Under the pieces are notes generated by a model, which worked only from the letters and a program-made list of their open reading frames with translations, did not search any database and was not told the origin of the DNA. This document shows, in pieces, positions 23,993-34,319 of a DNA stretch of 64,000 nt. The DNA comes from Takakia lepidozioides. Taxonomy: Eukaryota; Streptophyta; Takakiopsida; Takakiales; Takakiaceae. A program made the position numbers and the translations under genes. Each line of letters begins with the position of its first letter. The stretch's first letter is position 1. Location: assembly GCA_030704615.1 (NCBI GenBank), contig CM060731.1, forward strand, positions 20,770,001 through 20,834,000. The letters are read 5' to 3'.

Positions 23993-24020
23993 TGAACCTC
24001 CACTGTCCAGTAGAGGTTCA
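23993..24020. repeat. TE2 hairpin copy 1 (AACCTCCACTG type)
   Basis: 28-bp near-perfect palindrome TGAACCTCCACTG-TC-CAGTAGAGGTTCA, just downstream of the minus-strand TE2 gene. Confidence 0.9.
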
Positions 24021-25546
24021 CAATAGCAGAAAACAGACACTGGTTAAACATCCTATTCCGACAACGTAGAAAAAATAGGAGAGTTAAATCCGGGAAACTG
24101 CAACCACAGAAAATTCCAAAACGAAGCACAATCCATTTACAAGCATAACGTATGTCATTGACACTCCTCCAAAAACGTTCACACAAGACATCCTATCCCT
24201 GCAAAAAAAAAAATCCAGGTAATCGTAGATGTTCGCCCTCAGCTCATGAGTGTAAGTCCTGCACTCCTTCTCCTGCGAGGTCAGGTCTACATCTGGTCCT
24301 TGGATAACGGGATTAATTGGGTCCGGCGTTAACAAAACAGTTTGAATGTTATCGTCTGGATTCACCATCTTCTCAGCTGTTGCCGGAAATACGTAGTCGA
24401 GGCAGAGGACCGTCCAGGAGAATATAGTCGTGCAGCTCTTGTAAGGTGATTCAAACTCGCCGGGAATGTAATAACCCTGTCGGATAATAAACGACTTTGA
24501 TCCAGGACCATTCCGGATGTATGACACAATATTTCCCGATGATTTTTGTGTCAAGAAAAACACAAAAGCACTGGACATGAGCCTCCGAGTCACAAAAGCA
24601 TCCAGGATATTGGAGTAGTCATTTGCCTCGAAGACAACAGAGTCATCATCACAAATTGTATTGACGAACATCATCGATATATCGTCAAACCATTTCTTCG
24701 ATGCAAGTCCCAACCGTGATCTGGCATCAATAAATTTTTGGTTTCCCCCCAACTGTGTGTAATGGGACCTGAAGCTCGTACATAGAATCGCCAGGGCATT
24801 CTGGTTATCCTCAAAGGTATGCTTGCACGACAAGACATACTTTTTGAGGATAGCAATCATTGGCTGCGTCTCCATATTCATCTTCTGTTTGCTTACAATG
24901 TAGTCGTTCCCGAGCCGATCTCGAAAAGTTTTAAACTCAGCTTTGTTGAAGTTGTATTTTTTTTTCACATCACGCCACTCCAGTTTGGTGTACGGTTCCG
25001 GGTTTTGTTTGCTCCTCCGAGGCCACCCTAAGACTTCCATTACATCGTCGATAATAATCCGTCGCAATTTCATTTGGTCAATATACGCGCTCATTGTATT
25101 TTTGGATTTGTCCGTGCCCTTGAATTTCGTTCCCCGAATGCAAATGTCCATGTTGAGGATTTTCTCCGCCACTCTTTTCAACTGCCTGCTATTAAGTCCT
25201 TGCAGTTTCGCGATAGCGGTTTTATTCAGCGGTAGCTGTTCACCCTTGCACTGAATCCCGAAAATATCAATAAGCTTTATTTGTTCCCACTATTTGAACA
25301 CTTCCTCCCAGAGGTTCCATATGTCTTCGTCACAGAGAACCAGAACCATGGCCTCCTTCACGCTACTCATCTCCAGTATGAGTTGACATGCTTGCATAAA
25401 TTCCTGCGAAAATGATCAGGGCCAAAATTAGATATTTCATTCGATATTTGATATTTGATTTTTGAGATGAAACAAAAGTTACAACTATCATGTCAATTAT
25501 ACTATACTCCAAAGGATGATTCGATTGTCAATTCATTTCCGTCCAT

Positions 25547-26225
25547 CCTGTCGTGCCTTGTAATTTGAAGCTCTTTCTGTAGTGTCTCTTGCTTTGTAAT
25601 GCGGTGCTCCTCCAAGTCAAATTTATCCAATCTGTTCATATTCTCCACTAGGAACAGTTCCACAAATGTGCCTACAAAATCTGTGAAATACCAGAAGACA
25701 ATGAAATCTTTTGCAAGCATCATCCGCAACATCAAATTTTCATGGTCATATGGTTTTTGCAAGTATTTTATCGGCATATTTGCGAAATTGTTCCAAGTGG
25801 AGAACATAAACCGATTGGAAAAACAAGAGTTGGAGAAGCACATCATTACGAAACAAGAGACATTTCAGAAGACCTCAGAATGTCGAATTTCAGAATTCCG
25901 AACCATTCCGTTTGTTGATTGAAGCACCTTCCCTTTTGAAGCTCTTTTTGTAGTGTCTCTTGCTTCGTAATGCGGCGCTCCTCCATGTCTATTTTTTTCA
26001 ATGTTCATGGTATCCAGAAGGAACAGTTTCAAAAATGTTCCGAGGAAATCCTTGAGATACGAACTGACAATTTCTTGGATTTTCTCGGCACATTCGCGAA
26101 ACTGTTCCAGGTGGAGAACATAAACATTGGAAAAATAATAGGTGGAGAAGCACCTCATTACGAAACAACAGACATTATATAAGACTTCAGCAAATCGAAT
26201 ATTTGAATGATGGAATTTTCCGTTC
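25547..26225. repeat. Internal tandem duplication within the TE2 minus-strand gene
   Basis: 25547-25925 and 25926-26225 are diverged copies. Both start TGAAGCTCTTT.TGTAGTGTCTCTTGC and share GAGAACATAAACC/ATTGGAAAAA and ATTACGAAACAA near their ends. The copies differ by indels and many substitutions, so the duplication is old. It may be an exon duplication or an intron-borne repeat. Confidence 0.75.
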
Positions 26226-26617
26226 GTCACATTAAATCCGAGCTTGAAAATGTTTTGGTTTTCGAGCAAAAGGAACAAAAAACACAATGAATCATTTATC
26301 TTCCATTGTCTAGTCTCCGATTTTGTTGTGTGATCGTTGTACTTTTTCGGCCTCCCCCTTAGCTCGAAGAAATTCCGGGCATGTGCAACTTTCTCGGGGA
26401 ATGTTGTGTCAAATTTTTGCGCCTTATTCGGGTCGTTTAGGAGCTTAGATAGCTTCACGAGCCTCATCAAATCCTTTGACCATATAATCTTTGAGGGCCA
26501 GTCAGAGTAGTACTTCTTAAGATTGTCGTCGTCCATGTCTTGCACAAGTTCATGCGATAGAATTGAATAAGGTCAGAAATGATAGCGACCTAACAAGCAT
26601 GTTGTTTAAAGTTCATG

Positions 26618-26641
26618 AACCTCCACTGTCCAGTGGAGGTT
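26618..26641. repeat. TE2 hairpin copy 2 (perfect)
   Basis: AACCTCCACTG-TC-CAGTGGAGGTT, an 11-bp perfect stem with a 2-base centre. It lies between two coding pieces of the minus-strand TE2 gene, so probably within an intron. Confidence 0.92.
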
Positions 26642-27630
26642 TATGTTGTTACCAAAATTGGATTTTGTGGAGAAATTTACCTTGGCAGCAACGATTGTGT
26701 ATTGTCCACCGATGACGAAGAATCTGGACTTTTCCACCTCCTTCTAGATTCGAGGTTTCGAACTAGAAACCTCCATAGGCTTCTCGGGGTTTGTGGGAAT
26801 CAAATAAACTGGATGTTTGGAGTCGAACACCCGGAGCTGGTAAAGACGCGCTTTGACTTCGTCTTTGTGCTTAACATTTAGGGGCCTGTACACCATATCC
26901 CTGGGAGCAAGCTCCATCATGGAAACTTAGACGTCCTGGGTCGCCTCAAACCCAAAAGGAAACATGTCCTTGTAGTCTTGCTCCAGCCTCTCTTGCATCT
27001 TCTCACACTTCTCTTTGTCGAAGATGTCTGCAGCCTTGGGTTTCTTGTTATCTGTCATGAAAGCGGGATCCATCTCCTCCTTTTGTTTCTTCTTTCCCCC
27101 CTGATGTCCCGGCTTCATTCTCATCACCACCGGCGTCAGTGGATTTCCGTTTTCCCTTCCTTGGCCGCGCTCTCGCAGCCTCCTCCTGCGTCTTTGCAAT
27201 CTCCTTACCCTTTAAGTAAAGCACATCCAGGAAAATACCCCAAGCCATGCACCTTCATCTGTAAATTGAGTACCCTCGTCGCAATATGTGAACCCCGCCC
27301 GAATGGACTCTCTCATCATGGCCTTCCTTAGAAGTCGTATCTCCATTTTGAAGCCAAACGTTCTGGGAAATCTACCATCTTCCATCATGAAAATGACCAA
27401 CATCAGAAATTCCACCTCCATCTCCAGCTCTACGTCGACCACATCTGCATATTTGAGCTCGGCGACCTCTGCACCAATTTTGTAGTGGAACCGGAACTTA
27501 TGGTCCAGAGGTGTTCCAACGGGGACAATGCCTCATTCTGTGATTTCCGGGTTGAGCTCAAAAATTGCCAAATGATCATTCTTGAAATTCGGAGATTTTC
27601 GAGAAAACAAATGAACCACAGATAGGTTTG

Positions 27631-28185
27631 TGTCGAGCGGCTTTTACTCACCCATCCCTTCACTATCCAAGGTGGAAACTCCAAGATAGAAGAATTGGAT
27701 ATCTCTAAGCACTCAGCCCGCTCAGAACAATCAGTCATGACCTATAGCTACTGTATCATGGGGGTACTTCCTATTTGTATTCCTTCTCACATTCATATTA
27801 GCAAGTTACCTTACTGTCTATGTTTAAATATCAGATTGCTTCAGCAATCTACCAGGTTCTAATCACTCATCCATTCATTCCACAGCTTCACTCAGGTCTC
27901 TCTACACAATGTGAGTATGGAATATGTATCAGATTAATATCTATCAAGTATCAAACCAAAGCCATGGTGTCTCTAGTCTGCTCTACAGTACAACTCTACA
28001 GCTTGCATGAATCAAGCATCAACAGTCTGTTTCTCCTCCTTCACTGCGCTCTCCATCCCTCAGCTCCAGATCGTCCTTCTCTTCCCCGATGACCAAGTCG
28101 TGATCCCCAAGAAGTGTCTCTCCCTGTTGTTACTCTGCCTATTCTACCTGCAAGCTGTTCTAACTGCCTAACTAACTAACTGTCA
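27631..28185 (-). repeat. H 3' LTR
   Basis: 555 bp, TG...CA, direct copy of 52122-52676 with roughly two dozen differences. It cuts off the 5' part of the TE2 minus-strand gene. Confidence 0.9.
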
Positions 28186-28234
28186 TCCAGACAGAATGCA
28201 CGTTCCCTCTGCAAATGTCGTTCCCTACCGCTAA

Positions 28235-28500
28235 TAACCGTCCCTGTGAATGCTGTGATGGGCTGTGCCAAACTGTGTCGGGCTGTGACTGTGCCAAGCT
28301 GTTATTGGCTGTGTCAGACTGTGTCGGGCCGTGATAGACTGCGATAGGCTGTGACAAGCTGTGTCCGACTGTGTAAGGCTGTGTCAGGCTGTGACAAGCT
28401 GTGTCCGACTGTGTAAGGTTGTGTCAGACTGTGACAAGCTGTGTCAAGCTGTGTCTAACTGTGTAAGGCTGTGACTGACTGTGTAAGCCTGTCTACCACC
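28235..28500. repeat. Minisatellite of CTGTG-based units
   Basis: About 265 bp of degenerate 10-12 bp units of the type GGCTGTGTCAG / AGCTGTGACA. The same motif recurs at 32930-33045 on the other side of the H post-pol coding region. Confidence 0.85.
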
Positions 28501-28638
28501 CCTAAGGCCTGTGTTGGTCTAAGTCTATTATCCATAAGTCTGCGCAAAACATAAGGGTACCCCACAGAACCCGTAAAATTGTCTAAGTCCTAGACAACCC
28601 TCTAACATTATCCCTCCTCCTCTCAAAAAGCCGTGTCT

Positions 28639-31600
28639 TCACGGTTTACTGTTTAGGATCAGCAAACCTTTGTGAACGAGGACCCTTCTGTCGGTGAGAG
28701 TCTCGTGGAGGACTCTGTGTGTGAGCCCGAGCCCTGTCACTGGCTGGTGGAGATGACTGTCCACCAAATACAAATGATTGCCCTTCCTTTGCTTGATAAG
28801 GAGGTAACTTCTCAGGCATAGGAGATCCCCGTCATTTCTTCTCCGCCATTTGTACTGCATAGTCCTCAGCCATGTCAAAAGGTTCCTCCATAGAACCAGT
28901 AGTATCAGAATCATCTCCCCCCCGGTTGCCTTTCAGTGCTCTGACCTTCTGTGGCATCTCAGGAATCCTGCGTGGCATACAGTGTTTGCCCACCATGTCT
29001 GGAAGGTTAAACTTTAAAACTTGCATCAATCTCTTGCGAGCAAAATTAGTGTACTCCTACAGCTCCTTGTCTGTATAGGTGAGGGGTGTGCCAATGACAT
29101 TAGAACAGTGTAACCATTTCCTGGCTTCATGTCCCTTAGAAAAAATGTGGTCAAGACCCAAGTTTTCTTTGGCCAAGTTGTCCAAAGCAAAATTGAACCA
29201 AGAACGAAGTTGGGGATCCTTCTGCAGCATGATCTTCACATCATACAGATATGTATGGGATGGAACTGAAGGTAACACCCAATGATCCTCAGACTTGGAA
29301 TAAGTCTGAAATCTGCATCTTTTGCTGCTCAACGTGATAGCGTGAAATGAAACAAGCAGCATAGTAGAGTCCACAACCCATGGCCAAACTAGGTACCTCC
29401 TTGGTCTTGGTGTAGATGTACCCATGAACAATCTGGAAGGCAATTAATTCCTTCAGCATGGTGCCTGCCTCAGACCAGTACCTTGCAAAATGGTGATCTT
29501 CAATGGGTCGGTTGGTCGGAAGAACCTTAGTCCGAGTTGCCACTGGCAACCAAATGCGCATGATCTGGTAATAGTGTGCCAAAGACTCTAGAGGACTGAA
29601 TTCTTTCCAAGCCAAATCCATAACAATGGGAATTTGGTTGAAGGGCATAATCATAGCCCGATTGTACTCAAGTGCAGCAGGAGTCTTAGGTGGGTTAAAA
29701 GAAGCATCCCCCCACTTCAGATTGCTGCAATGCCATGGTATCAACAGTGTGGACCTATTGTGGTTGTTGTGATATTGGCGCCACTGTCCCTCCTGTTGTT
29801 GGCAAGTCATGTACCTCCTGTGATGAAGATTGGAAAATCAGAGTCCGCGCATGCAAATAAGCAGCCACCAGCTGTCCCTCAGGAACAAAGGCTCTTTTGT
29901 CAATGTTGGAGCTCAAGTCATCCACTTCAGTCTGCAGCCCCTCTACATCGTCCTGCAACTCAGCTATCCGACTATAGACATTATCTATAGTGGTTTTGGC
30001 AATGTTCTGGACCTGTAGCCTGAGATCATTCATCTCATCTTGGGTGAGCTTTCTTGGTGCCTTCCCTTCCACTGGCCCTTGTGTTAACCATTTTTGCAAA
30101 AGATGATTATCTACCAAGTCCTGTGTAGCACCACGGAGATTCTGCTCCTCCTTGAGTCTATATGTTTCCAACTGCTGCTGTAAACTCTCCATGCGCTTCG
30201 CATGAGGTTCAACCAAAGCTGCATAGGCAGCAGACATATTATTGGCTTCCTTCCAGGCTTTGTTAGTCACTGAGAACTCATTCTTTCGTGCTGTGAGTGT
30301 TTGCTGCAACTCAAGGATGTACCTATCTTTCTGAGCTTCAACCTGATTGTACTGTTGAAAGGTATCCCCATTGCGACGGATAGTAGCCTTCAAGTCAGCA
30401 ATGAGTTTTGCCTGCTCCACTGACTCAGCCTCCACCATTAAACATCTCTCAGCTTGATTCTTAACTTCTAATGCAGTCAGCTCCAGAGTAGTTGTTAGTG
30501 TGGCATATTGGATGGTCATTTTCTGATGAACTGCCTCCAACTCTGTATGAAGCAACTTCACTTCCTGCAATTTTCCCTCATGCTTCACCTACAACTGGTA
30601 TAGCTGTTGCTTGTGTACTTCATGCAACTTCTCCTGCCCCAGACCTGCTTCAATCAGGTTTTCCTTCGCAAGCTATAGAGCAGATTGAGTGTCCTCCAAC
30701 TCTTTCTGCAACTTAAGGTTGTCCTCCATATCCACTTTATTTGCACACTCAGTGGCAATTCTTGCCTCAAACTCTTGCTTGAGCTCCTCCCTCAATGCTG
30801 CCAATTGTGTGGAAGGAACATGAGATTTCACATAGGTGCCCAACAAATTAAGTGTCCTGCTTATGGAACTCATAAGCATGGCCTGCTGTGGGTCTTCATG
30901 GAGAACTTGTTGCTGTTCTCCCTGATCCTCCACAGTTTGATGTTTCACAAACCAGTCAGGCCATGATCCCACATGATCTTCTTCTTGAGCAACCTCATCC
31001 TCCACAGGTGCTGTAGTGCCCTTGCACTCTACCCCTTTAACCTTTGCCACAGGTTTGGGCATAACTTGCACAACAGGGATTTCCTTGGGCAGACTCTGCA
31101 TCGTTGGTACTATTGGTTCTCCGACCATGCCAAAGTTTTCATAGAGAAGGTCACCCTTCTCAATCTCTGTCACTACCTGCTCTGTAGTGGGGATGTCTAA
31201 CCCCTCTCCCTCCACAGCAAGAGGCTCCGGTGTGACAACATGTACAATCTGAGTTACCCCTGGGGCAACCGGGTCAACTGGCTATGGTGGCTGTGGTATT
31301 AAGGTAACTTCTTCCTCCCTCTCCAAAGACCGTGCTTCCAGCCCCCTGTGTTGTTGCTCCTCATCCTGCACAAGAGCTATGGAAACATCATCTTTGTGGT
31401 TTCCTTGTAGCTAGTGGATCTGCCACTACAGTCGTATCCTGCTTCTGTCTCTTGGACTGGTGCTGCCCCTCCAATCCCCCTTCACCTTGTGAAGAGCCCT
31501 GCTCCTCAACTGCAGTTGTGGCTGTCTCAAACACTCCCATCACCTTGCGTTCTCGCGCATTAAGCAAACAAGAGTCAAAGATAATTTGCGCAATTATTGG

Positions 31601-32602
31601 GCCAGACACAATGATCGGGGACTTAGCAGTAGTATTTTGTAACCGCTTCATCTCCTCCACCAAACCATTGTATATCATCTCTGCACAAGCTACATCCTGT
31701 CCTCTCAAGGCTTTCAGTACCTCCTCCATGAAAGATCTGCTAAGGTACTGTTGGTTCTGTTTCATGGCAAACAGAATGTTCAGTATTTGGCCAATTTCCC
31801 TCAACTCTGGATACTCGGCCTTAGTGCAGATGAATCTCTGGTTCCTAAAGAAACTCGTTTATTGGAACAGATCCCCTATTTGCAATCTTGTCTTGTGCTC
31901 ATCCACATTTACATGACCAGATGGCAATTCAAACAGTTGTTGCAAGTACTGCGGAGTAATCTCTATATCTACTCCCTTCACCTGAGTAACTCCTGTCTGA
32001 GGCTCAAAGTTTTGAATGAATTGGATTATCAACCCCCGATGATGCAAAGACCACTCTTTGCGTAACAACCCTTCCAAACGCAGCTCCCTCAGCAGCTGCA
32101 CTGCATGTGGCGTAGCAATTGTCTGCTTCTGTAGAATCGTGGTGCTCTTCACCGTGAGATCCTCCATCCCTCTAATTCTCTTCATCCCAGACAGACAAGA
32201 GGGCATTGTTTGAAATAGCTGTAGGAAAGCTTGCAGGGCGTAAAGCATGAAAGTATGGTTGGCACAAAATGGAACGGGTAAGTGAGTGTAAGCCTGTGGG
32301 GCTTGCAAATAGTGAGTGAGAGAGAATGTACTTTCAACCCGTCCGTCCTTGCGCCACTGCGTAAGAAGTAAAGCTAGCATATAGTTTGTGATATCCGCCA
32401 TAGCTACAAAGCTATAGCTTTGATTGCCCCTCCCGTCGAGACGCTGGTTATCCGGAGCAACCCCTACTCTTCCGCTCATAACTTTTTTAATTTCTTGTTC
32501 TTGTTTCTTGAATGGAATCACTTGCATAAAATTCACGTTCCTGATTGGTCGTTTCCTCAATGGGTAATTTCTCAATTTTACCCTCATCTGTTCACATTCC
32601 AA
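28639..32602 (-). pseudogene. H post-pol coding region: long coiled-coil protein of unknown function, decayed
   Basis: Six or more open pieces in all three minus frames follow each other without overlap conflict. 31859-32602 and 31388-31804 (same frame, one stop between) give a globular N-terminal part, including YMLALLLTQWRKDG. 30673-31215 and 29755-30588 (same frame) are Gln-, Glu- and Leu-rich, predicted coiled coil by heptad-like spacing (ELQQTLTARKNEF, RIAELQDDVEGLQTEVDD). 29289-29810 has RIWLPVATRTKVLPTNRP. 28832-29029 is acidic. Together this was one protein of about 1,200-1,300 residues. The position after pol is where some plant Gypsy elements carry env-like or additional ORFs. I see no signal peptide, membrane segment or known domain. 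Confidence 0.6.
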
Positions 32603-32929
32603 GTTGGAATGCCCACTCCTTCTTTGCCGAACGCGGAAAGGGTTCCGTTACCTGTCCCTTGGATTGATTAATGGGCCCGTAATTAGTTTCGGCTGAGGTA
32701 CCGAGTAGGTTCTTTGACGGCCCTGTTTGTCTTCTTGCATGATGGCACCCGCTATTGCAGTACATGCAATGTGGAGTGCTTTGCCTCTTAGGCCACGTGT
32801 TTGAATTCAAACACTCTCCCGTCTCCTCTGTCCGCGTGGCATATTCTCCGAGTTTGACTTCCAAGCTGCCTTTACACTCACCGGCCACTTTTCTGACGTT
32901 AACCCGCGTCCACCTGTCACTGACCCTAT

Positions 32930-33045
32930 GGACTGTGCAACCTGTGTGGGCTGTGTTGGGTTGTGACAGGCTGTGTCAAACTGTGGTGAGCTGTGATATG
33001 TTGTGTCAAACTGTGGTGGGTTGTGATGGCTGTGTAAACACCCGT
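32930..33045. repeat. Second CTGTG minisatellite
   Basis: Degenerate units such as GGCTGTGTCAAACTGTGG repeated over about 115 bp, matching the array at 28235-28500. Confidence 0.8.
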
Positions 33046-33209
33046 GTTTCCTGCTAAGGCCATACACATTCGGCTTTACGACAAGTGCTTCATGCTCCGT
33101 TGGTGTTACCGGTGTAATCTGTGACTGCATCTGTGTTTCAAGATGCAAATCATGCTGCAATGGTTTATCATGGATACCACTGTATCCCTTCAACTTATTG
33201 GCATTAACT

Positions 33210-33519
33210 CTACCAAACCTCTTTGTTCATGGTTTGTAACATGGCTGTGTTGTTATCATACATCTTCTGTATGACATAAGGCCCTTTCCATGGTGACTTA
33301 AGCTTAGAAGCTTTAATCTTTCCCTTCTTCTGCAACCACAGTACCAAATCACCCGTCTTAAAAGTCTTCAATTTACCTTCATCAAACTGATCCTTCATCT
33401 TCATCTGAATTTTGGTCATGTTATCTGCTGCATCAGCACGTACTTCTTCCACATGATATAATTCATGTTTCCTTACTTTAATTGAATCCTCCAATTCCAT
33501 TCTCCTTCCCCATTCAGCA
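33210..33519 (-). pseudogene. H integrase C-terminus (GPY/F-type end)
   Basis: The minus frame starts at the inversion breakpoint and reads EWGRRMELEDSIKVRKHELY, KTFKTGDLVLWLQKKGKI and SPWKGPYVIQKMYDNNTAML. KGPY is the GPY/F signature of the Ty3/Gypsy integrase C-terminal domain, which binds DNA and helps multimerise integrase. Its N-terminal partner is the inverted segment ending at 40276. The frame continues, with a stop, into VNANKLKGY, the usual end of pol. Confidence 0.8.
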
Positions 33520-33524
33520 GTGTT

Positions 33525-34281
33525 GCTAGATGCAGCTGCAGTGGGGTCACGGGCTCATCGCCCACGACTATGGTGGACCAACTTGATACCACATGCATTG
33601 CTCAAGCGTGCATTTGATGGGGTGCAGCGGCCACCAAACATGACGGTGGATAGCATTTTGGACATAGGGAGGCAGTTTCAGCGTGTGAGACACGATGACC
33701 GATCATCTTTGGCAGTGGTCAATAAGGTGGGTCACCCACAAGCAGCATTGCCTACACTACTCAGCTTTCCAGGATCTCGTGCTTTCCGGGATGGTGGACC
33801 TGGCCTCTTGTGGGATAGCCAGTTGCAGCAGTTAGTGGAGCCCAATGCTGACGAGCGTGAGCGGGCAATGGGTTTTACCACTGGTACCACGGCGGTGCCA
33901 TCTCTTTCTGAGGCATCACATCGTCAGGTGTTGGGGCAAGCCATGGATCTCAATTGCTTGACCTGGATTATCAGCTTGGCTATGGCTGAGCAGCGCAGAG
34001 TATGGAGTACACTTCCCTTGATAGTCTCTCTACCTACCGAGACAGTACAGGCAGCGAGTGGGGGCGAACAGGTGAGGACCACGAGGTGCAGGCCGCATCC
34101 ATGGCACACGTGGGAGGTGCTCGAGGTTCAGAAGGAGTTGGCAGCCAAGGCGGCGGTGATGGATGAGGTTGGGGATTTTTCTCGGGTTGAGGAGGTCCTT
34201 AAGGATGGGATGATGGGGCAGGATGAGACATTGTCACTGACAGAGCAGGTAGTGGTCACTGCTCAAGAGGTTGCAGCATAG
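33525..34281 (+). pseudogene. C5 cytosine-DNA methyltransferase, C-terminal part (motifs VIII-X), encoded by Ins
   Basis: The open plus frame (253 residues from 33520) begins at the inversion breakpoint with LLDAAAVGSRAHRPRLWWTN, matching the DNMT motif VIII region (the S.A.HR.R.FW.N block known in DNMT3-type enzymes). Later residues include ADERERAMGFTTGTT (motif IX-like) and ASHRQVLGQAMDLN (motif X). Its N-terminal partner with motifs I, IV and VI ends at 40277. A stop at 34279 separates it from reverse transcriptase; the intact element probably made one gag-pol-methyltransferase polyprotein. Motifs in the order I-IV-VI-VIII-IX-X argue against the rearranged DRM class. Confidence 0.75.
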
Positions 34282-34319
34282 CAACCACGAGACGCGTCTT
34301 CTACCTCTAAGTCTACTGG

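Larger units (their letters stand above)
24084..27630 (-). pseudogene. TE2 minus-strand gene: large multi-exon transposon protein, possible ParB-like segment
   Basis: Minus-strand coding pieces from high to low coordinate. The piece at 27.2-27.6 kb (KIGAEVAELKYADVVDVE) is cut off by the LTR at 27630. A Lys/Arg-rich stretch follows at 26.93-27.20 kb (KKPKAADIFDKEKCEKMQE). At 26.68-26.93 kb are ELAPRDMVYRPLNVKHKDE and FFVIGGQYTIVAAK. 26.2-26.55 kb has DDDNLKKYYSDWPSKIIWS, followed by a duplicated segment. 24.2-25.4 kb is a long open frame with GWPRRSKQNPEPYTKLEW and PDVDLTSQEKECRTYTHEL. The RPL...GGQYT...AAK layout recalls ParB-like nuclease folds, but that is a weak resemblance. Hairpin copies flank or interrupt the coding pieces. 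Function unknown; the host of the gene is the transposon, with 5' end lost to the H insertion. Confidence 0.5.

Noticed and set aside
27430-27738. Open frame starting in the H 3' LTR and repeated at 51660-52229
   Set aside because: The shared part is LTR sequence; the frame joins LTR to whatever lies beside it, so it is not a gene.
27820-28092. 90-residue frame repeated at 52311-52583
   Set aside because: Both copies are inside the LTR pair; no domain, and nothing shows that the LTR encodes protein.
28235-28500. Regularly spaced CTGTG repeats considered as a CRISPR-like array
   Set aside because: Units are 10-12 bp, degenerate and without unique spacers, and the context is a plant retrotransposon; it is a minisatellite.
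33520-34281. Idea that the methyltransferase belongs to a host gene in which retroelements inserted
   Set aside because: The N-terminal half is in the same uninterrupted frame as gag zinc knuckles and protease, and the C-terminal half leads directly into reverse transcriptase; it is part of the polyprotein.
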